Positions 16,631-25,163 of a DNA stretch of 39,132 nucleotides are shown piece by piece. Numbering within the stretch: position 1 is the first letter of the stretch; each line of letters opens with the position of its first letter. Under the pieces are notes generated by a model, which was given only the letters and a program-made list of their open reading frames with translations, was not told where the DNA came from and ran no database searches. A program made the position numbers and the translations under genes. The DNA lies in NCBI GenBank assembly GCA_021849125.1, contig JAJZTG010000006.1:1-39132 (forward strand). Reading direction: 5' to 3'. The stretch is from a bacterium. Lineage in GTDB: Bacteria > Patescibacteriota > Minisyncoccia > Phycocordibacterales > Phycocordibacteraceae.

Positions 16631-19309
16631 ATGCCTCCTTTTAACAATTTCACTACCAAAGCCAAGGAAGCCGTGCGTCATGCGCACGAGCTTGCCATAG
16701 AGCGTGGCCAGAACCACGTCTCGCCGCTCCACCTGCTTGCCGCGCTCGTCCTGCAGGAAGAATCCCTGGTATTTTCACTTCTCGACCGGATGGAGGTCGA
16801 CACGATCATGCTTGCCGACAATATCCTCGAGCACCTCGAAGCTCCAGAGACCTCCGCGACCCTTTCGCCGTCGTATCAGATCTACCTCACGCCAGAACTC
16901 GCACAGGCCTTGGAAGCCGCCGGCAAGATCGCTGCACGTCTGAATGATGCTTTCGTCGGGACCGAACACCTTTTCCTCGCGGTACTCGAACACCCTGGGC
17001 CCGCTTCCGACATCCTCGCGCGCTTCTCGATCAAGAAAGACTTGGCGCTTTCGATACTCAAGGAGATCAGGTCATCCAAGGACGCTGACGAAGGCGAGCC
17101 GCGCCGTTTCCGGGCGCTTGCGAAATATGCGCGCAATCTGACGAAGCTTGCTGCAGAAAACAAGCTCGATCCGGTCATCGGTCGCGATAGCGAGATCAAT
17201 CGCGTGATCCAGATCCTCGCGCGGCGCACGAAGAACAATCCGGTCCTGATCGGCGAAGCAGGTGTCGGTAAGACAGCGATCGCTGAAGGTTTGGCTGTGC
17301 GTATGGCCATGGGCGACGTACCCGACTCGCTCCGAGGCAAGGAACTTCTGTCGCTCGATCTCGGTCTTATGATCGCAGGAACGAAATACCGTGGCGAGTT
17401 CGAGGAGCGTATGAAGAACGTGATGAAGGAGGCCGAGCGCGCAGAAGGCAAGATCATCATCTTCATCGATGAGCTCCATACGCTCGTGGGTGCCGGCGGT
17501 GCGGAAGGCGCGATGGATGCATCAAACATGCTGAAACCTGCGCTCGCGCGCGGCGAGATCCGCGTGATCGGGGCAACGACCCTCAAGGAATATCAGAAGC
17601 ACATCGAGAAGGACGCTGCGCTTACGCGTCGTTTCCAGCCAGTGTATGTCCAGGAGCCTTCGGTCGAAGACGGTATCGCGATCTTGCGCGGCCTGCGCGA
17701 CAAATACGAGCTTTTCCATGGCGTACGTATCACTGACGGAGCGATCGTCGCTGCAGTCGAGCTGTCGAGCCGCTACATCAGCGACCGTTTTCTGCCGGAC
17801 AAGGCGATCGACCTTATCGACGAAGCTGCTTCTGGCCTCCGCATCGCGCTTGAGAACAAGCCGCCGCTCCTTGAGGAGACCGATCGCAAGATCCGTCGTC
17901 TTGAGATCGAGAAGCAGGCGCTTCAGAAAGATCTCGATAGCGAGCAGGCGAAGGAGATCAAGGAACGTATCAAGGGTATCGATAAGGAGATTGCCGATCT
18001 GCGCGAGAAGACGCAAGAGCTCGAACTCAAGTGGAAGAACGAGAAAGAGGTCCTGAACAGTATCCGTGCCGCAAAGACGGAGCTCGAGGAGCTTAAGGTC
18101 CAAGCAGACAACGCCGAAGCGGCTGCTGATCTCGGTACGGTCGCGGAGATCCGCTACGGGAAGATCCCGCATATCCAGAAAGACCTCGAGACGAAGCTCA
18201 AGCGCTTGAAGACTCTTCAGAAATCGCGTCGCGTCTTGAACGAAGAAGTGACCGAGCAGGAAATCGCTGCTGTCGTCTCGCGCTGGACCGGCGTGCCCGT
18301 AGCGAAGATGCTTGAAGAAGAGGCGGCCAAGCTCTCGCGCATGGAAGAGGCCCTGAAAGGGAGCATCATCGGCCAGGATGCTGCCGTGAAAAAGGTGACG
18401 GACGCCGTGAAGCGCTCACGCGTGGGTATCAGCGACCCGAATCGTCCGATCGGCTCGTTCCTCTTCCTCGGGCCGACCGGTGTCGGTAAGACCGAGCTTT
18501 CGAAGAAGCTCGCCGAGTTCATGTTCAACGATCCGGACGCATTGGTGCGTGTCGACATGTCAGAGTTCATGGAGAAGCATTCGGTGGCGAAACTCATCGG
18601 CGCGCCTCCGGGCTACGTGGGGTACGAGGAGGCCGGTTCGCTTACCGAAAAGATCCGTCATCGCCCGTACGCCGTAGTGCTCTTCGACGAAGTCGAGAAG
18701 GCTCACCCGGAGGTTTTCAATATCCTCCTGCAGGTCCTTGATTCGGGACACCTGACCGACGGCAAGGGCCGCAAGGTCAATTTCAAGAACACGATCATCG
18801 TGCTCACGTCCAACATCGGCGGCGAGTTCATCGACAAGCTCGCGCACATGGGCTTCGGCACGGTGAACGCGACGGAAGCGACCCGCTTCGAGGAGACGAA
18901 GGAGAAGGTCATGGGCGCTCTGCGTGAGCACTTCCGTCCGGAGTTCTTGAACCGCCTTGATGACATCATCATCTTTGATCCGCTTGCCAAGGAAGCGCTC
19001 GCACAGATCGTAGATGTGCAAGTGGAGGAGGTCGTGAAGCGTCTGGCACAAAAGCGCATCGTCCTCAATATCGCGCCTGAAGTGCACGCCTGGCTCGCCG
19101 AGAAGGGCTACAGTCCGGAGTATGGCGCCCGTCCGCTTCGCCGTGCGATTCAGGATGCGATTCTGACCCCGCTCGCCTCGCTCATGATTGGCCAGGGTCT
19201 CATGGAGGGCGGTACCGCCACCGTCTCGATCAGGGCGGGTGAACCGCATTTCGAGATCAAGAAGGCCCCCGTCCGCACCCGCCGCCCGAAGGCAGCTGCG
19301 GTTGCTTAA
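16631..19309 (+). CDS. Clp ATPase (ClpB/ClpC family)
   Basis: 892 aa; Clp N domain, two Walker modules ([26 protein letters not shown]), ClpB-like coiled-coil middle region ([16 protein letters not shown]). Confidence 0.93.
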   Translation: MPPFNNFTTKAKEAVRHAHELAIERGQNHVSPLHLLAALVLQEESLVFSLLDRMEVDTIMLADNILEHLEAPETSATLSPSYQIYLTPELAQALEAAGKIAARLNDAFVGTEHLFLAVLEHPGPASDILARFSIKKDLALSILKEIRSSKDADEGEPRRFRALAKYARNLTKLAAENKLDPVIGRDSEINRVIQILARRTKNNPVLIGEAGVGKTAIAEGLAVRMAMGDVPDSLRGKELLSLDLGLMIAGTKYRGEFEERMKNVMKEAERAEGKIIIFIDELHTLVGAGGAEGAMDASNMLKPALARGEIRVIGATTLKEYQKHIEKDAALTRRFQPVYVQEPSVEDGIAILRGLRDKYELFHGVRITDGAIVAAVELSSRYISDRFLPDKAIDLIDEAASGLRIALENKPPLLEETDRKIRRLEIEKQALQKDLDSEQAKEIKERIKGIDKEIADLREKTQELELKWKNEKEVLNSIRAAKTELEELKVQADNAEAAADLGTVAEIRYGKIPHIQKDLETKLKRLKTLQKSRRVLNEEVTEQEIAAVVSRWTGVPVAKMLEEEAAKLSRMEEALKGSIIGQDAAVKKVTDAVKRSRVGISDPNRPIGSFLFLGPTGVGKTELSKKLAEFMFNDPDALVRVDMSEFMEKHSVAKLIGAPPGYVGYEEAGSLTEKIRHRPYAVVLFDEVEKAHPEVFNILLQVLDSGHLTDGKGRKVNFKNTIIVLTSNIGGEFIDKLAHMGFGTVNATEATRFEETKEKVMGALREHFRPEFLNRLDDIIIFDPLAKEALAQIVDVQVEEVVKRLAQKRIVLNIAPEVHAWLAEKGYSPEYGARPLRRAIQDAILTPLASLMIGQGLMEGGTATVSIRAGEPHFEIKKAPVRTRRPKAAAVA

Positions 19310-19339
19310 GAACGGCCGGTCTGCTATAGTTTCCGCACT

Positions 19340-19495
19340 ATGTCACAGATTCGCCTTATCAAGCTCAAGTCGACGAAGTCGCCGCACGTCATCTGGACGC
19401 GCAAGAACAAGAAGACGACTGAGCGCAAGATCGAGCTCACCAAGTTTGATCCGACTATCCGCGCGCGCGTCACCTTCAAGGAGGCGAAGAAATAA
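19340..19495 (+). CDS. rpmG: 50S ribosomal protein L33 (51 aa; absent from the ORF track)
   Basis: MSQIRLIKLKSTKSPHVIWTRKNKKTTERKIELTKFDPTIRARVTFKEAKK; promoter TGCTATAGT at 19322-19330. Confidence 0.88.
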   Translation: MSQIRLIKLKSTKSPHVIWTRKNKKTTERKIELTKFDPTIRARVTFKEAKK

Positions 19496-19500
19496 GCAAA

Positions 19501-19543
19501 ATATAAAACGCGGACCATTTTGGGTCCGCGTTTTATATTTTAT
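19501..19543 (+). terminator. intrinsic terminator after rpmG
   Basis: atataaaacgcggacc-attttg-ggtccgcgttttatat. Confidence 0.88.
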
Positions 19544-19573
19544 CCGCAGGTACACAGGCTGATTTTATCTTCG

Positions 19574-20752
19574 CTACGAGCGCGTCAATCTACGCTCTGA
19601 GAGCGATACAGAAAACATGAGGAGAATGAGGCCGCTGATTACAACAATTCCCGCACAAAGAAACGCGAAAGAAGGGCTGAATGCTTGCCAGAGCCAGCCG
19701 CCGCCGATGCCGGCAAGGAGCGCGCCGAACCCGGTGACCGCCTGAAGCCAGCCGAGTCCTTTCCCGCGGACTTCTGCCGCAGAGAGTTGGGAGGCGTACG
19801 AGCGTTGTACGCCGTCAGTCAGTGCCGGAAAGAGACCGAGCGTGAGGAAGCCGAAAGCAAGCGACCATGCACCACCGGCAAGGGCGATCACTGCGTAGCC
19901 CACGAGCAAGAAGACATACCCGATGATGATGACGATCGGTGCGCCGAAACGATCGCTCGCGCGTCCGGCCGGAAGCGAGAAGACGGCATAGGAGAGGTTG
20001 TAGGCCATATAGAAGAGCGGGATATTGGCGATGAGGAGGCCGAGCGATTCCGTCTGGAGCAGCATGACCGCGATCGGAAGCGAGCCTACCGAAAGGACGA
20101 AAAGCGAGAGGAGGTAGAGCTTGAAACGGCGTGAGAGGGCACCGCTTCCGGTCGTTGCAGTCTTCAATTGCGTCGTCACGACATCACGGATGAAGAAAAG
20201 CGTCGCGATAGAAAGAAGGCCGACGACGAAGGCGGTCAGGAAGACCTTATCGAAATCAAGCGGGAAGGCGCGAAGGATGAGATAGGCGACCAGCGGCCCC
20301 AATATCGCCCCTATCGTATCCATAGCGCGGTGGTAACCGAAGGAACGTCCGAGAGTATCTTCCGACGCGGAGAAGGAGATAAGCGCGTCTCGTGCTGGGT
20401 CGCGCAGCCCCTTGCCCACACGGTCGAGGAAACGCAAACCGAGCGTCCCAGAAACCGTGGAGACGAGGACATAGAACGGACGCGTCGCGACGGAAAGGGC
20501 GTATCCCGTGATGATGAACGGCTTACGGCTCCTGATCTTGTCAGAAAGCCGGCCTGAGTAGACCTTGAATGCGTTTGCGGTCGCTTCGGCAATGCCGTCG
20601 ACGAGACCGAGCGAGGCTGCACCGGCGCCGAGGATGGAAGTGAAGAATGCAGGGAAGGCCGCAAAGACCATCTCGGAAGAGAAGTCATTGAAGAGGCTCG
20701 TGAGGCCGAGGATGAAGACGTTTTTCGGCAGGCCGAAGATACGCTCGAGCAT
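19574..20752 (-). CDS. MFS transporter
   Basis: 392 aa, ~12 hydrophobic segments; DFSSEMVFAAFPAF, GRLSDKIRSRKPFIITGY, LRFLDRVGKGLRDPARDALI. Confidence 0.88.
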   Translation of the reverse strand: MLERIFGLPKNVFILGLTSLFNDFSSEMVFAAFPAFFTSILGAGAASLGLVDGIAEATANAFKVYSGRLSDKIRSRKPFIITGYALSVATRPFYVLVSTVSGTLGLRFLDRVGKGLRDPARDALISFSASEDTLGRSFGYHRAMDTIGAILGPLVAYLILRAFPLDFDKVFLTAFVVGLLSIATLFFIRDVVTTQLKTATTGSGALSRRFKLYLLSLFVLSVGSLPIAVMLLQTESLGLLIANIPLFYMAYNLSYAVFSLPAGRASDRFGAPIVIIIGYVFLLVGYAVIALAGGAWSLAFGFLTLGLFPALTDGVQRSYASQLSAAEVRGKGLGWLQAVTGFGALLAGIGGGWLWQAFSPSFAFLCAGIVVISGLILLMFSVSLSERRLTRS

Positions 20753-20839
20753 GAGTAGATGATAGCAGAGTACTGATCACCAGGATCGCGAGTACGCGTA
20801 TCGATCCTTAGAGGATCAACTCTCAAGGTTTTCGATTCC

Positions 20840-21016
20840 TGGTCGCGAAGTCTCCCAGACTTCGCTTGGGTCCGCCTGTGGTCACAGATAATTCAGTTGC
20901 CGTCGCAACTGAATTTCCGCGATCCCGGCTCGCGGTTTTGTCTGCTGACAAAACATCGCTGCGCCTCCCGCAAATGAGAAAAGACTGGAGCAGTCCAGTC
21001 TTTTCTCATTTGCGGG
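20840..21016. repeat. array of hairpins downstream of tRNA-Trp
   Basis: cgaagtctcccagacttcg; attcagttgccgtcgcaactgaat; gttttgtctgctgacaaaac; cccgcaaatgagaaaagactgga-gcag-tccagtcttttctcatttgcggg (23-bp stem, 20967-21016). Confidence 0.8.
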
Positions 21017-21083
21017 CCCACCAGGAATCGAACCTGGACTAGCGGTTTTGGAGACCGCTGTTCTACCACTAAACTATGGACCC
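21013..21083 (-). tRNA. tRNA-Trp (CCA)
   Basis: GGGTCCATAGTTTAGTGGTAGAAC, anticodon loop CTCCAAA, T-arm CCAGGTTCGATTCCTGG, G73. Confidence 0.93.
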
Positions 21084-21186
21084 GAAGTGAGGCGGAACGA
21101 AGTAATGCCTCGCAGTACTCACGATACCAGAAAGCAGGGTGGGGGAAAAGCACGCACCGAAGCTTTCTGCACGGTATGATACGAGT

Positions 21187-22173
21187 ATGCGTTCCCGCGC
21201 CACTTTTCTCGCACTCTTCATCATCATAGGGTCATTCGCATTACCGCACCTCGCGCATGCGGGCGGCATCCCTTTCTTCGGCCCCATCATCCCCAAGGAT
21301 TACAGTATCTGCCCAGCAGGATGGGGACTGCTCATCACGGTTGTGAACAACATCATCAGTCTGCTCCTTACTCTGATGATCACCTTTGTCGCGCCGCTCA
21401 TGATCGCGTACGCAGGTTTCTTGCTCGTCGTAAATCGAGGGGACTCGGGGGCTATCAGCAAAGCAAGAGGGATATTTACAAACATCGTCGTTGGTCTTGT
21501 CGTGTCTTTTTCGGCATGGATGATCGTCGATTGGATCATGGCAGCGCTCTATAGCCCTTCGGACGTCGGAGGTACCTGGTCGAGTCTCATTTCCGGAGGA
21601 GGCGATGCCTGTCTCCCGCAGAAAGGCGCACTTCCGGGCGAAGGGTTAACCTCGGCAGGGTCCACAGGCGTAGCGACAAGTCCTGGTACAGGCGCATGTG
21701 CAGTAACGCCGCTCACGCCGCTTGCTACCGCTCTCGCCCAGAGAATGGAATCAGGACAGACGATCATTTGGGATAACACCGATTCACGATTGAAGCCTTG
21801 TGTCGACAAGTTCATCGGCCAGGTCGGAGGGACGGTCACTTCTGCATACCGCCCAGCGGAATACCAGTCACATTTGCGGGAAATATACGATAAGTGGTGC
21901 GGACAAGGGTTGAAAACAAATACTCAAGTTGCGTGTACCAGCATAAAAAGCGCGATCTCGACGGAGGTAGGCAAACATTTCGGTTCTAGTTGGAGTTGCG
22001 GTTCCGTCGGCCAGACATCCCAGCACTCTTCAGGTACGGCAGTCGACATAAGCGGTATCAATCACAGTAGCGCGGCAGTGCAGCAAGCCGCTGCCTCGTC
22101 TTGTCTCACCTGGCGGAATTATCCGGGCGATCCCTACCACTACGACCTCAAGTCTTCTTGTTCCTGCCGATAA
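21187..22173 (+). CDS. signal peptide + two-TM pilin-like region + M15/VanY-like peptidase domain
   Basis: VVNNIISLLLTLMITFVAPLMIAYAGFLLV...FTNIVVGLVVSFSAWMIVDWI, then SAYRPAEYQSHL, SQHSSGTAVD (SxHxxGxAxD) and DPYHYDL. Confidence 0.75.
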   Translation: MRSRATFLALFIIIGSFALPHLAHAGGIPFFGPIIPKDYSICPAGWGLLITVVNNIISLLLTLMITFVAPLMIAYAGFLLVVNRGDSGAISKARGIFTNIVVGLVVSFSAWMIVDWIMAALYSPSDVGGTWSSLISGGGDACLPQKGALPGEGLTSAGSTGVATSPGTGACAVTPLTPLATALAQRMESGQTIIWDNTDSRLKPCVDKFIGQVGGTVTSAYRPAEYQSHLREIYDKWCGQGLKTNTQVACTSIKSAISTEVGKHFGSSWSCGSVGQTSQHSSGTAVDISGINHSSAAVQQAAASSCLTWRNYPGDPYHYDLKSSCSCR

Positions 22174-22184
22174 CTTAAAGGAGC

Positions 22185-23000
22185 TTAACGTCCTAGTTTC
22201 CGAAGCCACGCGCGTTGGCGGCGCGCGTACTGCCAGAGTTTTGCTGAAAGCGCGGGGAGAAGCGATGTCTCGGTGCGCTCGCCACGCAGGTACTCTCCGA
22301 CGAGACGATACTCGAGTCCGAGCTCGTTCAGGCGAGCGTCGCCCACGTCTCTACGAACACGGCGCACTTCTTCTACAAGCCGGCGATCGAGCGCTTGCTC
22401 GAGTCGTGTGTCGATGCGTTCGCGGAGCTCTTCGCGCGGGGGATTGATGATGATCCACTCTGCGTCGTAAGCAGGTACGAGTTTTCGTGAAGGCACTTTG
22501 CCGTGTGCCTCGATGATCTCAAGGGCGCGTATGAGGCGACGGCGGTTGTGCGGATCGAGCGCGGCCGCGCGGTCAGGATCAGCTGCATTGATGCGTGCGA
22601 CGAGCTCTTCATTAGAAAGCTTTTCGAGCTCCCCGCGTAGCGTGAGATCCGGGTTTGTCTCTTCCGGAAGGCCATACAGGAGCGCATCGAAATAGAAATG
22701 CGTGCCACCGGCGAGGATGGGGAGTTTGCCACGTGCGCTGATCTCTCTGATGAGTTCGGTCGCGTCTTTGACGAAATCGCCCGCAGAGTATGCATCTCTC
22801 GGGTCTCGGATGTCGATCAGATGATGAGGGACACTGCGCATCTCTTCCCGAGTGATCTTTTCAGTGCCGATATCAAGACCGCGATAGACTTGCCGCGAAT
22901 CGACGGAAATCACTTCGCCGCCGCGCGTGAGCGCTTCCTCGACCGCACGCGCGGATTTTCCTGAAGCAGTGGGCCCTGCGATGCAGAGAATTTGTGCCAT
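22185..23000 (-). CDS. miaA: tRNA dimethylallyltransferase
   Basis: MAQILCIAGPTASGKSARAVEEAL, VISVDSRQVYRGLDIGTEK, HHLIDIRDP, ILAGGTHFYFDALLYGL. Confidence 0.95.
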   Translation of the reverse strand: MAQILCIAGPTASGKSARAVEEALTRGGEVISVDSRQVYRGLDIGTEKITREEMRSVPHHLIDIRDPRDAYSAGDFVKDATELIREISARGKLPILAGGTHFYFDALLYGLPEETNPDLTLRGELEKLSNEELVARINAADPDRAAALDPHNRRRLIRALEIIEAHGKVPSRKLVPAYDAEWIIINPPREELRERIDTRLEQALDRRLVEEVRRVRRDVGDARLNELGLEYRLVGEYLRGERTETSLLPALSAKLWQYARRQRAWLRKLGR

Positions 23001-23047
23001 GACTCGATGCGATGGTATCATACCCGGTACCTAACCAGAATACGCCT

Positions 23048-23707
23048 ATGAAAGAAATGAAAAGCAATTATTGTGAACACTGCGGGGAATTTCACGACTC
23101 TGTCCGCGATTTCGTCACACAGGTGAAGGTCGGTGAGACCGTCCCGGATTTCGAATTCGAGGTCTATCACAATGATGAGATCAAGACCATGAGCTTCTCG
23201 CAGCTCCGCGGCAAGTGGACGATCGTCGTCTTCTATCCGGCTGACTTCACGTTCGTCTGTCCGACCGAGCTTGAAGAGCTTGCAAAGCTCTACCCGAAGT
23301 TCCAGGAGCTCAATGCCGAGATCATCTCAGTCTCTTCGGATACGGTCTTCACGCATAAGGCGTGGCACGACACTTCGGAGGGCATCAAGGCGATCAAGTA
23401 CCCGATGGCCGCTGACCCTTCGGGCAAGATGGCGTACGCATTCGGCGTCCTTATCGAGGGCGGAGAAGCGCAGCTCACTCCGGATGAGGGTCTCGCGATG
23501 CGCGGTACCTTCATCATCGATCCGTCCGGCACGCTCCGCGCGATGGAGGTGAATGACAACTCGATGGGTCGCAAGGCCGCTGAGACGATGCGTAAGCTCC
23601 AGGCAGCGCAGTACGTCGAGACGCACAAGGGCAATGTCTGTCCGGCCTCCTGGGAGCCAGGCGATGACACGCTTGAGCCGGGTCTCGACCTGGTCGGCAA
23701 GCTCTAA
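23048..23707 (+). CDS. peroxiredoxin (AhpC/TSA family, 2-Cys)
   Basis: FYPADFTFVCPTELEEL, HKAWHDTSEGI, FIIDPSG, GNVCPASWEPG; N-terminal NYCEHCGEFH. Confidence 0.93.
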   Translation: MKEMKSNYCEHCGEFHDSVRDFVTQVKVGETVPDFEFEVYHNDEIKTMSFSQLRGKWTIVVFYPADFTFVCPTELEELAKLYPKFQELNAEIISVSSDTVFTHKAWHDTSEGIKAIKYPMAADPSGKMAYAFGVLIEGGEAQLTPDEGLAMRGTFIIDPSGTLRAMEVNDNSMGRKAAETMRKLQAAQYVETHKGNVCPASWEPGDDTLEPGLDLVGKL

Positions 23708-23724
23708 TCCCGCAGGGAAAACAA

Positions 23725-23752
23725 AAGCCCCGCTCTGTAAAGCGGGGCTTTG
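23725..23752 (+). terminator. intrinsic terminator
   Basis: aaagccccgct-ctgtaa-agcggggcttt. Confidence 0.88.
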
Positions 23753-23754
23753 CC

Positions 23755-24222
23755 TTATCTCATGATGAGCGAGCAGCCGAACTTTTCTTGTTCGAGAAGC
23801 AGGCAGGCATGATAAGGGACGTTTGCTTGAAGATCTACCTCTTGTTGAGGCGGGGGAGGGAAAGGTTCGCCGGTAGAACAGCATTCCTCTCGCTCCATGT
23901 TACGCCTCGTGGTGTCGGAATTGTTGTAGAAAGAAAGCACGGGCTGTACGAGCAGTTGAGAGAAAATCCTGTACTCTTCATACGTAAGCGGAACTACGCC
24001 TGAATTTTTCTTGACCGTTATAGCGATGTTTTCCCGTTCCTTTTCCTCGCATCTGAGGTATTGGCCGGGATTTCTCACCACCGTCGGGACATTCGGATTG
24101 AACACTATCTTGTACTCAAAGCTAGTGTCCGCGATGGTAATCTGGCCCTCGTAATCAACATCTTCAACGACTTGCTGGATCGAAAGACGTAATTCCACGA
24201 AAAAACCTTTTAACGTGTTCAT
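23755..24222 (-). CDS. hypothetical protein
   Basis: MNTLKGFFVELRLSIQQVVEDVDYEGQITIAD...; shares the flanking terminator with the peroxiredoxin gene. Confidence 0.6.
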   Translation of the reverse strand: MNTLKGFFVELRLSIQQVVEDVDYEGQITIADTSFEYKIVFNPNVPTVVRNPGQYLRCEEKERENIAITVKKNSGVVPLTYEEYRIFSQLLVQPVLSFYNNSDTTRRNMEREECCSTGEPFPPPPQQEVDLQANVPYHACLLLEQEKFGCSLIMR

Positions 24223-24336
24223 GTCAGACCTCCAATCTGAATAACCTACACGCAAAGAAACGAGCATTTCTGGTATGCACGGTAACCCCATGGTAAACAG
24301 GTGTCAATTGGAGAGTTGCCGAAACTGAAATAGTGA

Positions 24337-24361
24337 AGGCGGAACCATAATGGTTCCGCCT
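24337..24361 (-). terminator. hairpin terminator of a small minus-strand transcript
   Basis: aggcggaacca-taa-tggttccgcct. Confidence 0.6.
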
Positions 24362-24782
24362 AGAGGATCAATCGGGCCCTTTTCCGGCCTCTGCGTCGTA
24401 GACGCCAAGGACTTGATCCAACGGGGTGCCGAAACGTCCCCTATCCTTGTGCCGGGTGGTATGCCCGGCCATTACTTCGTCGACGCGTATGCATCGTTGT
24501 CTCCTCTCTCGTTGTGGAGAATCTAAAAAGAGTATTGCGTATATATAGGTATTTGTCAATACTTCGCAGATTCGTTTTTGTACCAAAGCTTGGTCACGAG
24601 TCGCTAACCGTTTTGCTCCAGGCATTCGCAAAACGCTAAGCGCTCTCGACCCCGGCTCGCTATCCTCGCAGAGCCTCGGACATAGCTGCGCCTTTCAAGT
24701 CCCTCACGCATGACGCGCAGGCGTCATGCTTCCCGGCACAAACGAAAACAGCCCCCTGCGGGCTGCTTCATTTGTGCCAGGA

Positions 24783-24833
24783 GAGGGACTTGAACCCTCA
24801 CGCCTTTCGACAATTGGTTTTGAATCAATCGCG
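24783..24833 (-). pseudogene. truncated duplicate of tRNA-Leu(CAA): anticodon to T-arm
   Basis: 51 bp identical to 24862-24912 in the intact tRNA; no matching D-arm or 5' acceptor strand attached. Confidence 0.85.
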
Positions 24834-24853
24834 CCCCGATACTGAAAACGCTG

Positions 24854-24934
24854 TGCTGGAGGAGGGACTTGAACCCTCACGCCTTTCGACAATTGGTTTT
24901 GAATCAATCGCGTCTACCATTCCGCCACTCCAGC
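24854..24934 (-). tRNA. tRNA-Leu (CAA)
   Basis: GCTGGAGTGGCGGAATGGTAGACGC, anticodon loop TTCAAAA, variable arm, T-arm GAGGGTTCAAGTCCCTC, acceptor CTCCAGC, A73. Confidence 0.92.
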
Positions 24935-25063
24935 GTTTCAGTACGGGGTGCATCTACCATTTTACCCCGTACCAAACCGAGCGTGCGTCCTCTATCCATC
25001 TACCGTGCGATTACGGTTTTGGTATGGGGCCGACATCCCGGCTATGTGTTGAAGGGTAGCATA

Positions 25064-25163
25064 TGCTAAAATCTTTTTCATGAGCCCCGTTAGAAAATTT
25101 CTCACGAACAGTCTATTGCTCTCGAAATCTTTCTGCACGATATGACCGGTTTTTCTAACGGGG
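25064..25163 (+). promoter_or_regulatory. parB leader: extended -10, 21-codon uORF and 13-bp inverted repeat
   Basis: TGCTAAAAT 25064-25072; uORF 25080-25145 (MSPVRKFLTNSLLLSKSFCTI*); ccccgttagaaaa 25085-25097 and ttttctaacgggg 25151-25163. Confidence 0.65.

Noticed and set aside
24772-25069. ORFs with RDLNPHAFRQLVLNQS
   Set aside because: These are translated tRNA-Leu(CAA) sequence and its duplicate, a common misannotation.
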